NCBI GenBank assembly: GCA_947036995.1
Contig: CAMQTD010000002.1
Span: 1-44,190, forward strand
Length of the DNA: 44,190 bases
Source: an uncultured Parabacteroides sp.
GTDB lineage: Bacteria > Bacteroidota > Bacteroidia > Bacteroidales > Tannerellaceae
Direction of reading: 5' to 3'
In this document: positions 17,890 through 24,458 of the stretch, piece by piece
Position numbering within the stretch: position 1 is the first letter of the stretch
Layout of the letters: every line of letters begins with the position of its first letter
The notes under the pieces: model-generated
Told to the model about the DNA's origin: nothing
The model's input: the letters and a program-made list of their open reading frames with translations, nothing else
Database searches by the model: none
Made by a program: the position numbers and the translations under genes

Positions 17890-18384
17890 ATGAAGAAACT
17901 TATTGTTTTATTGTTAATGGTACTACCATTAGGAGCATTTGCTCAAGAGGTTAAAATTGCATTTGTAAACGCTGATCAAGTATTCATGATAATGCCTGAG
18001 ATTAAGGTAGTAGAGAAGAAAATGGCTGATTTGAATTCTAAATATGATACAGAATTCAAACAAATGGAAGCTGAATTTCAGAAGAAATATACAGATTTTA
18101 CAGCGAAACAAGACTCTTTGACTGAGAATATCAAGCTAAGAAGAATGGACGAACTTAAGAATATGCAAGATCGTATGCAGAACTTTATGGAAGTTGCTAA
18201 ACAAGATGTAACTAAACAACAACAAGAATTACTACAACCTGTTCAACAAAAGCTTCAAGCTGCAATCAAAGCAGTAGGAGATGAGAAAGGTTATACATAT
18301 ATTCTTCACCCTCAAGCATTTCTTTACACTGGAAGCTCTGCAGTAGATGCAACTCCATTTGTTAAAGCGAAATTGGGCATGTAA
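17890..18384 (+). CDS. Skp/OmpH-family periplasmic chaperone (second copy)
   Basis: A second Skp-like chaperone of 164 aa. The track start at 17827 is TTG; ATG 17890 starts the signal peptide MKKLIVLLLMVLPLGAFAQ. The mature start EVKIAFVNADQVFMIMPE and the following coiled coil (about 45-105) match OmpH. It lies 73 bp after the first copy, and a strong terminator follows, closing the bamA operon. The two copies have diverged, so heteromeric or client-specific roles are possible. Confidence 0.92.
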   Translation: MKKLIVLLLMVLPLGAFAQEVKIAFVNADQVFMIMPEIKVVEKKMADLNSKYDTEFKQMEAEFQKKYTDFTAKQDSLTENIKLRRMDELKNMQDRMQNFMEVAKQDVTKQQQELLQPVQQKLQAAIKAVGDEKGYTYILHPQAFLYTGSSAVDATPFVKAKLGM

Positions 18385-18404
18385 TTTGTAAAGTACAATT
18401 TTCT

Positions 18405-18445
18405 AATAAAGGATGCCTTATCTAAGGTGTCCTTTATTTTTTTAT
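18405..18445 (+). terminator. Rho-independent terminator after the bamA-skp operon
   Basis: AATAAAGGATGCCTTA pairs with TAAGGTGTCCTTTATT (16 bp with two wobbles on the plus strand) and runs into seven T. The ATG at 18413, used as the start in the ORF track, lies inside this stem, which argues for a later start of murI. Confidence 0.8.
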
Positions 18446-18457
18446 ACACACTGCTAT

Positions 18458-19294
18458 ATGTTATCAACAGCTGCATTAGGACCGATTGGTGTATTTGATT
18501 CTGGTTACGGTGGGCTAACCATCCTCCAAGAGATGCAAACGCTTTTGCCAGACTATAATTTTATGTATTTAGGAGATAACGCAAGAGCTCCTTACGGTAC
18601 ACGTTCGTTTGATGTAGTGTATGAGTTTACACGTCAAGCTGTGCTCTACCTTTTTGAACAAGGTTGTCCGTTGGTTATTTTAGCTTGCAATACAGCTTCT
18701 GCTAAAGCCCTGCGTACCATTCAGCAAATAGACCTACCTCAGTTGGGTGCCGACCGAAGAGTTTTGGGGGTAATCAGACCTACTGTCGAGGTTTTAGATC
18801 AATTGAGTACAAGTAAGCATATTGGTGTGCTTGGCACCGCAGGGACTATCTCTTCGCAATCCTATCCGATTGAAATTAATAAACTATTCGCTCACCTGCA
18901 CGTTACTACAGAGGCATGTCCTATGTGGGTTCCTTTGGTCGAAAATAATGAATTCCGATCTGATGGTGCAGATTATTTTATTCAACAACACCTGCAATCA
19001 ATCTTAACTAAAGATCCACAAATAGATGCGCTACTACTTGCATGTACGCACTATCCTCTTTTAATGGATAAAATTAAAGCAAACCTTTCTCCCTCTATTC
19101 AGGTTATATCTCAAGGAGCTTATGTAGCCGCGAGTTTAAAGGATTATTTAGCACGTCATCCAGCGATGGATCAGCAGTTGCTACGACAAGGTACGTGTAC
19201 ATTTAAAACAACAGAATCTCCGGCTAAATTTTCTGAAGCTGCAGCACTGTTCTTGCTTCAAGCAGTAGAAGCAGAGCGTGTGTTTTTGGGATAA
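18458..19294 (+). CDS. murI: Glutamate racemase
   Basis: A cytoplasmic enzyme of 278 aa that converts L- to D-glutamate for peptidoglycan. The start is ATG 18458 (MLSTAALGPIGVFDSGYGGL). The track start at 18413 lies in a terminator stem. Both catalytic cysteines are present, in LACNTASAKAL and LLACTHYPLL, together with the GVFDSGYGGL substrate loop and GVLGTAGTISSQSYP. It starts 13 bp past the T-run of the preceding terminator, so its own promoter is unclear and read-through may matter. Confidence 0.96.
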   Translation: MLSTAALGPIGVFDSGYGGLTILQEMQTLLPDYNFMYLGDNARAPYGTRSFDVVYEFTRQAVLYLFEQGCPLVILACNTASAKALRTIQQIDLPQLGADRRVLGVIRPTVEVLDQLSTSKHIGVLGTAGTISSQSYPIEINKLFAHLHVTTEACPMWVPLVENNEFRSDGADYFIQQHLQSILTKDPQIDALLLACTHYPLLMDKIKANLSPSIQVISQGAYVAASLKDYLARHPAMDQQLLRQGTCTFKTTESPAKFSEAAALFLLQAVEAERVFLG

Positions 19295-19339
19295 TACCCA
19301 ACAATCAGTATTAGATATTAATCGATAAAATGCGAGGTT

Positions 19340-19519
19340 ATGAAACAGTTAATTCCAATTATTCTCTTATTAACGCTTTGCATTAGTTGTGGAGAAAAGC
19401 AACGAACGGTAAAGCCTATCATTGATTTACAAGAGCAAATTAAGAGTGAGAGTAAAAAACTAAAAAACGATACAACAGTGGTGACTCCAAAAGATTCGCT
19501 ATCTAAGAAGATCAAATAA
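19340..19519 (+). CDS. Small lipoprotein, 59 aa
   Basis: This ORF is one residue below the track cutoff. MKQLIPIILLLTLCISC is a clear lipoprotein signal with the lipid cysteine at 17. The mature part of about 42 residues is highly charged (EQIKSESKKLKND) and probably helical, then ends in a Lys-rich tail. It lies 45 bp after murI on the same strand and is followed by a large hairpin. The function is unknown; small envelope lipoproteins of this kind may tether or space envelope layers. Confidence 0.7.
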   Translation: MKQLIPIILLLTLCISCGEKQRTVKPIIDLQEQIKSESKKLKNDTTVVTPKDSLSKKIK

Positions 19520-19540
19520 CCGACTCTCACCTGCTTAAAC

Positions 19541-19606
19541 AAAGATATCCCCCGAATAAATATGCATGCACCGTAGTGTATCAATATTTATTCGGGGGAT
19601 ATCTTT
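19541..19606. terminator. Long perfect hairpin between convergent genes
   Basis: A 23-bp perfect inverted repeat (AAAGATATCCCCCGAATAAATAT and its complement) has a 20-nt loop that can itself pair in part (ATGCAC/GTGTAT). It lies between the small lipoprotein gene and yccF, which converge. There is only a short T-run on either side, so it may act as a bidirectional terminator or an RNA end protector. Confidence 0.6.
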
Positions 19607-19623
19607 ATATGTTATTCTATCGC

Positions 19624-19992
19624 TTAGTTTATGTCTTTACCAAAAGGAGTTAGTGCTAAAGCAGCTAATTTAAAATGTTGTAACCCAAAAGGGATTCCAA
19701 CAACCGTAATGCAAAATAGTATACCCAAAACAAGGTGTGTAAGACTAATCCATATTCCACCAATCAAAATCCATATTACGTTCATCAACACCGATAAGCA
19801 GCCACCTGCATCCGGTTCACTTGTAACTTCGCTACCAAATGGCCATAGGGCAAGCATTGCAATTTTGAGTGTTTGTAAACCAAAAGGAATTCCTATAATC
19901 GTAATCATAAGGAGTAAACTGGCAACCAGATATTCAAGAAAAATAAAAAAACCACCAAATACGACCCAAATAACATTTCCAACTGTTTTCAT
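19624..19992 (-). CDS. YccF-family inner-membrane protein
   Basis: A small membrane protein of 122 aa with the duplicated YccF (DUF307) pattern. Each half has the form GNVIWVVFGG...ITIIGIPFGLQTLKIAMLALWPFG, the second being MNVIWILIGGIW...ITVVGIPFGLQHFKLAALALTPFG. About four membrane helices are expected. The family's function is unknown. TACCTTTA near 20078 on the minus strand may be its -7 element. Confidence 0.93.
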   Translation of the reverse strand: MKTVGNVIWVVFGGFFIFLEYLVASLLLMITIIGIPFGLQTLKIAMLALWPFGSEVTSEPDAGGCLSVLMNVIWILIGGIWISLTHLVLGILFCITVVGIPFGLQHFKLAALALTPFGKDIN

Positions 19993-20088
19993 ACTGTCTA
20001 TGTATTAATTTAATATGTAACATCTAATTAAACAAGATGCGTTAAGCTGATGTTTAGTACAACTTGTAATGTAAAGGTAGCGATAATT

Positions 20089-21372
20089 TTATAGATTGAG
20101 AGCCGTTGTATCATTAAACTGTATTTCTTTCTTTTGCGCTTGAAGCTGTATACTATCAAATAGATGCAGCAGCGGTTGTTTCGCAAGTTTGAAGCTATCT
20201 TTATAGGCAGGTTGTATCGGAACCATAGGAGGCGCTTCCATATCGAGCGGATTGATTGCTTTACCATTTTTGAACACCCTGAAATCAAGATGCGGACCAG
20301 TAGATAACCCTGTTGATCCTACATACCCAATCACTTCTCCTTGTTGAACTGTTTTACCAGGAGCAAGCCCTTTCGCAAATCCAGAGAGATGCATGTATGT
20401 GGTGGAGTAGGTGGAGTTATGCGTAATTTTTATGTAATTTCCACCACCACGTTGATAGGCTTTGTGCGTAACTTTGCCCGAACCGATAGACCTCACAGGT
20501 GTACCCGTAGGTGCTGCATAATCAATGCCATGATGTGCACGGTATCTTTTTAATATCGGGTGAAAGCGTGCATTTGAAAAGCGCGATGTAATTCTGAAAA
20601 AATCAAGTGGCGCTTTTAAGAAGGCTTTGCGTAAGCTGTTGCCTGCTTCATCGTAATACTCTGCCACACTATCTTGCGTAAACGGAATCGCATTATATAT
20701 TTTATTTTGATGAATAAAGCGCGCACCCTCTATAGATTCAATCTCCAACGCCGTAGTATCATCAATATATGCCTCATTATATAGTGCAATAAATGAATCT
20801 CCTGCTTTGATATCAAAAAAATCAATTTGCCAAGCATATACATCTGCCAATTTCATTGCTAAGAGTGGATCTGCCCCTGTTTCGATAATACTATTCCAGA
20901 GAGAAGATTGGATACTTCCTTGTACAAGTTTTTGTTTGTAGGTGATAGGTTTCGAATAGGTATGTGCTATAAGGCTGTCATTTTCGATATTTAGTACGGC
21001 AAATTCAGTCATTGATTTAGTAAACACAATATGTTTGATACATGGAATGCTATCCATTGTAGCAAGCGTATAATAATTTTTACCTGCCTGTATGCGTGTA
21101 GGATCTAAAATATCGCTTGGTATACTTGTTATTTGATCTGCTAACTTAGCCGAAAGGTCCAGTTTATAAAATATTGAGGCAGGGCTTTCTCCTCTTTTGA
21201 GCTTATATTGTTCTACATTGAGCGAGTCGATGTTAATCCCAAAGGCTGATTTATGCTGAACGCTATCTTTTGTTGATACAGGATTTGTAGTCGTATTGTC
21301 TACCTTTTTTTGATTGCATGCTACAAATATAAGTGTAAAAGCAATTAACGTGTATAAAACTTTATGATTCAT
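20089..21372 (-). CDS. M23-family peptidoglycan metallopeptidase-like lipoprotein
   Basis: A lipoprotein of 427 aa (MNHKVLYTLIAFTLIFVAC) resembling the OapA/MepM-type murein endopeptidases. An N-terminal helper region (about 45-245, with LKRGESPASIFYKLDLS) precedes the LytM/M23 domain (about 265-385). The first zinc motif H-x3-D is present in RAHHGIDYAAP, as is the conserved TYMHLSGF. The last motif reads GPHLDFRVF, where the usual H-L-H is H-L-D, so one metal ligand is changed from His to Asp. It may still bind metal or have become a regulator. An exact -7 element (TACATTTG, 21411-21404) lies just upstream. Confidence 0.88.
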   Translation of the reverse strand: MNHKVLYTLIAFTLIFVACNQKKVDNTTTNPVSTKDSVQHKSAFGINIDSLNVEQYKLKRGESPASIFYKLDLSAKLADQITSIPSDILDPTRIQAGKNYYTLATMDSIPCIKHIVFTKSMTEFAVLNIENDSLIAHTYSKPITYKQKLVQGSIQSSLWNSIIETGADPLLAMKLADVYAWQIDFFDIKAGDSFIALYNEAYIDDTTALEIESIEGARFIHQNKIYNAIPFTQDSVAEYYDEAGNSLRKAFLKAPLDFFRITSRFSNARFHPILKRYRAHHGIDYAAPTGTPVRSIGSGKVTHKAYQRGGGNYIKITHNSTYSTTYMHLSGFAKGLAPGKTVQQGEVIGYVGSTGLSTGPHLDFRVFKNGKAINPLDMEAPPMVPIQPAYKDSFKLAKQPLLHLFDSIQLQAQKKEIQFNDTTALNL

Positions 21373-21403
21373 AGATTTTTAGAGTATCTTTATTTTCTGT
21401 ATG

Positions 21404-21411
21404 CAAATGTA
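21404..21411 (-). promoter_or_regulatory. -7 element for the M23 lipoprotein gene
   Basis: TACATTTG on the minus strand, 32 bp before the ATG, matches TAnnTTTG. No clear -33 TTTG is seen at the usual distance. Confidence 0.45.
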
Positions 21412-21595
21412 CAATATTATACTGAAATAAAGATAGATACTGAAGTATTCACACCAATTTATCTGTTATTTTGCGATTATCAACTCCGAATTAATGGCTG
21501 ATTTAATGAATAAATGTTAATTGTTTGTGCATGGTTAAACATTTGCCCAATAAATTGCGTCTATATAGAAAGAATATAAATATTAATTTGGAAAG

Positions 21596-22036
21596 ATGAT
21601 GAAAAAAATTCTTTATTACGTGCTTTTAGCACCTATTATTTTTGCTGTTACTGCTGCTTTGATTGCTTCATGCAATGTGAAAAAAGCCGATGCAAAATCG
21701 TTGAATGGAAGTTGGACAATTGTGTCAGTAGATAACAAAGCGATTGATTTAGAGGAGATGCCATTTATTGAGTTCAACATGGAAACAAAACGTGTACATG
21801 GTAATGGTAGTTGTAATATTTTTAATACAACAGTAACACTATCGGATAAGAATGCTGCAGCGTTGACTATTGCACCAGCAGCAGCAACGATGATGGCTTG
21901 TTTGAATATGGACGTAGAAGGTCAGATATTCAAAGCTATGGGAGAAGTGTCAAGTGTTAAGTCTGGAGACAAAGCCGACGAAATGGTTTTGTTATCTAAA
22001 GATGGAAAGAAATTAATGACATTGAAAAAGAAATAA
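21596..22036 (+). CDS. META-domain lipoprotein (first copy)
   Basis: An envelope protein of 146 aa with a signal ending IASC (lipid cysteine near 26) and one META/HslJ-like domain (about 35-145). The domain shows LNGSWTIVSVDNKAI, RVHGNGSCNIFNTTV and the MMACLNMDVE segment, in which META proteins usually read T.MAC. In E. coli, HslJ is linked to novobiocin resistance and heat shock; the role here is unknown. A paralogue follows 7 bp later. Confidence 0.88.
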   Translation: MMKKILYYVLLAPIIFAVTAALIASCNVKKADAKSLNGSWTIVSVDNKAIDLEEMPFIEFNMETKRVHGNGSCNIFNTTVTLSDKNAAALTIAPAAATMMACLNMDVEGQIFKAMGEVSSVKSGDKADEMVLLSKDGKKLMTLKKK

Positions 22037-22043
22037 GAAGAAA

Positions 22044-22487
22044 ATGAAGAAGTTGAGTTTATTAAGTCTTTTAGGAGCATTGAGTTTATTGGCGATGGTA
22101 GGTTGTAAATCTACGGCAAACTTAAGCGTCTCTTTTGCCGACTTAAATGGTGAGTGGGATATTGTAAATGTGAATGGTGTTGTACCAACGGGAGAGAATA
22201 AACCTTATATTGGAATTGATTCTTCGACTGAGCGTTTGTTTGGTCATGCAGGTTGCAACCGTCTTATGGGGCAAGTAGAGTTTCCTAATGCTCAGAAAAA
22301 GAACATCCGCTTCATCAATGTAGCAACTACACGTATGCTTTGTCCTGATATGGCTGGCGAGAGCGAGTTGGTGAAGGTGTTGAACGAAGTATCTCGTTTC
22401 GAAGTACAAGGAACAACGAAGCCGATTCAGAAATTGGTATTATTTGGCATGAATGGTAAGCCAGTAATTACACTTGAACGTAAGTGA
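22044..22487 (+). CDS. META-domain lipoprotein (second copy)
   Basis: A lipoprotein of 147 aa (MKKLSLLSLLGALSLLAMVGC) with a META domain: LNGEWDIVNVNG, LFGHAGCNRLMGQV and TTRMLCPDMAGE. It is a diverged tandem paralogue of the gene just upstream, very likely in the same operon, and is followed by a strong hairpin. The GCNR motif is closer to the family consensus than in the first copy. Confidence 0.9.
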   Translation: MKKLSLLSLLGALSLLAMVGCKSTANLSVSFADLNGEWDIVNVNGVVPTGENKPYIGIDSSTERLFGHAGCNRLMGQVEFPNAQKKNIRFINVATTRMLCPDMAGESELVKVLNEVSRFEVQGTTKPIQKLVLFGMNGKPVITLERK

Positions 22488-22508
22488 TTTAAACAATCTT
22501 ATTAAGAT

Positions 22509-22564
22509 AAAAAGAGAAAGCGTTGCTTTGGTAGATTAATACCAAAGCAACGCTTTCTCTTTTT
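22509..22564. terminator. Bidirectional terminator with 25-bp perfect stem
   Basis: AAAAAGAGAAAGCGTTGCTT... and its exact complement surround the 6-nt loop GATTAA. Poly-A and poly-T ends make it an intrinsic terminator on both strands, between the convergent META and NamZ-like genes. Confidence 0.88.
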
Positions 22565-22573
22565 GTATGCAGC

Positions 22574-23755
22574 TTAATACAAAATGTATTTTGCTCTCAT
22601 TTTTTTGTAACGCTCTAATTCTGGTTGCCACGATGCTCTTATTTCGGTTTCACTCAAACCCGAAATAATTTGTTCTCGCAGTTTTTTAGTTCCAGCCAAA
22701 AGGTCAAACCATGTAGCACGTTTAAAAAAGAAATCCTCTTTTTTACCAGACTTTTCATAGAAGTCAATAAAGAAACGGAGCGTTAAACCACCCTCAAAAG
22801 GGTATTCGGACAAGTCAACACCGTAGCAGGTTTTATCTTCGTGTATAGGGTTTTTATCGTATCCTGTTAGTGAGATAGGGGTAAAGTTATAATCACCATA
22901 TATAGAATCAGGAAATCCAATAACCTGAAACGGTGTGTATGTGCCACGTCCTACACTCATGGGCGTAGCCTCAAAAAAGCAGAGCGAAGGATATAACCGA
23001 ATAGATTGATCGTTTGGTAGATTTGGTGATGGCTTTACAGGTAACCAATACGGTTCACCGTGTTTCCACGATTTGATCTTTACAACGGTGAGTTGGCAGC
23101 TATCGGGCGTGCTTTTGAGCCACCCTTCGCCATTAATCATTAATGCTAATTCGCCAACAGTAAGTCCGTGTAACAGAGGGATCGGGTGCATGCCAACAAA
23201 TGAGCGCTGAGAGGCTTCCAATACTGGACCATCAATAAAATCATTTGGATTGGGGCGATCAAGCACGATAATAGCTTTTTTATCCTCGGCACATCGCTCC
23301 ATCATATAGTGCATGGTGCTGATATAGGTAAAAAAGCGGGTGCCTACATCTTGAATATCGAAAACTACGATATCCACATCCGCTAACTGTTCGCTGCTTG
23401 GCTTTTTATTTTTACCATATAGCGATAGGATAGGCACACCAGTTCGAACATCCTTACTGTCTTTAATCTCTTCGCCCGCATCTCCTGTGCCTCTAAAGCC
23501 ATGTTCTGGAGCAAATACCCTTGTTACATTTACGCCACGATTCAGTAGTGTATCAAGTATGTGGGTATAACTATCACTGAGCACCGAGGTTTGATTAACC
23601 ACTAACCCCACACGCTTATCTCCAAGCAAAGGCAAAATCTTTTCTATTTGGTCTGCACCAAGTAATAGTTTTTCGTCAGCAGATTGAGCTACTACAGCCT
23701 TATCAATACCGAACAAAAAACTAACAACCATGCATAAGAACCACAATTTTTTCAT
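22574..23755 (-). CDS. DUF1343 / NamZ-family exo-beta-N-acetylmuramidase
   Basis: An exported protein of 393 aa. The track start at 23761 is TTG; ATG 23755 opens the signal peptide MKKLWFLCMVVSFLFG...VVAQ. DUF1343 was characterised in Bacillus subtilis and Tannerella forsythia as NamZ, an exo-muramidase that frees terminal MurNAc from peptidoglycan fragments. Hallmarks here are GLVVNQTSVL, VFAPEHGFRG (with a conserved Glu), VFDIQDVGTRFFTYISTM, VLDRPNP and PNLPNDQSIRLYPSLC. It probably works in periplasmic peptidoglycan recycling. Its promoter overlaps the divergent HD gene promoter. Confidence 0.93.
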   Translation of the reverse strand: MKKLWFLCMVVSFLFGIDKAVVAQSADEKLLLGADQIEKILPLLGDKRVGLVVNQTSVLSDSYTHILDTLLNRGVNVTRVFAPEHGFRGTGDAGEEIKDSKDVRTGVPILSLYGKNKKPSSEQLADVDIVVFDIQDVGTRFFTYISTMHYMMERCAEDKKAIIVLDRPNPNDFIDGPVLEASQRSFVGMHPIPLLHGLTVGELALMINGEGWLKSTPDSCQLTVVKIKSWKHGEPYWLPVKPSPNLPNDQSIRLYPSLCFFEATPMSVGRGTYTPFQVIGFPDSIYGDYNFTPISLTGYDKNPIHEDKTCYGVDLSEYPFEGGLTLRFFIDFYEKSGKKEDFFFKRATWFDLLAGTKKLREQIISGLSETEIRASWQPELERYKKMRAKYILY

Positions 23756-23790
23756 TTTCAATTTGAATTTAATAACTTTATTATGAACTA

Positions 23791-23826
23791 CAAAGATACA
23801 TATTTCGGTAGGATTGGTTACATTTG
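23791..23826. promoter_or_regulatory. Divergent promoters of namZ-like and HD-domain genes
   Basis: TATCTTTG (23798-23791, minus) and TACATTTG (23819-23826, plus) both match TAnnTTTG exactly. They lie back to back in the 99-bp gap between the corrected starts 23755 and 23855. Confidence 0.6.
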
Positions 23827-23854
23827 TATGATTAATTATTTAAAAGAAAAATCG

Positions 23855-24394
23855 ATGGATCCATACGCACTTATTCAAAGATATTATCAACAAGATACCG
23901 AAGCCTATAACATTTTAGTAACACACAGTGAGCAGGTACGTGATAAAGCCTTAGCCCTTGCGAAGCAACACCCTGCAATGAATCTGGATACAGCATTTAT
24001 TGCAGAAGCTGCTATGTTACACGATATTGGCATGTTTAAAACCCATGCGCCCGCTATTGCTTGCCATGGAACGGACGAATATATTTGTCATGGCTACCTA
24101 GGAGCCGATCTTGTGCGTGCAGCAGGCTATCCCAAACATGCATTGGTTTGCGAGCGCCACACGGGTACGGGGTTGAGTTTGTCCACTATTCAATTGCGTA
24201 ATCTACCTATTCCGCATCGTGCAATGGAACCTATTTCGCTCGAAGAACAATTAATCTGTTTTGCGGATAAGTTCTTCTCAAAAACGAAACTCACAACAGA
24301 AAAACCAGTAGCCAAAGTACGTATAGGGCTATCTCGTTACGGCGAAGAGGCTGTTTCTCGTTTTGATACATGGTGTAAACTCTTTTTAGTTTAA
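23855..24394 (+). CDS. HD-domain phosphohydrolase
   Basis: A predicted metal-dependent phosphohydrolase of 179 aa. The track start at 23783 lies upstream of the promoter; ATG 23855 (MDPYALIQRYY) is used. The HD motif is complete: the first His in THSEQV, the HD pair in EAAMLHDIGM, later His residues in CHGYLGADL and ERHTG, and the last Asp in ICFADKFFSKT. The substrate is unknown and could be a nucleotide or a small phosphate ester. Confidence 0.9.
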   Translation: MDPYALIQRYYQQDTEAYNILVTHSEQVRDKALALAKQHPAMNLDTAFIAEAAMLHDIGMFKTHAPAIACHGTDEYICHGYLGADLVRAAGYPKHALVCERHTGTGLSLSTIQLRNLPIPHRAMEPISLEEQLICFADKFFSKTKLTTEKPVAKVRIGLSRYGEEAVSRFDTWCKLFLV

Positions 24395-24423
24395 TAAATC
24401 GCCTGTTATTCCTGTAAATTTCA

Positions 24424-24431
24424 TACATTTG
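24424..24431 (+). promoter_or_regulatory. -7 element for lptD
   Basis: TACATTTG fits TAnnTTTG and lies 28 bp before the lptD ATG. No convincing -33 TTTG is present. Confidence 0.45.
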
Positions 24432-24458
24432 CACGCTTAAATACGAACGTAATAACGG

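Noticed and set aside
18413-18457. N-terminal extension of murI in the ORF track
   Set aside because: It would be encoded by the terminator stem and T-run of the previous operon; ATG 18458 fits the family start.
19631-20008. Plus-strand ORF of 125 aa opposite yccF
   Set aside because: The opposite frame is a clear YccF with a duplicated motif; this one is a composition artefact.
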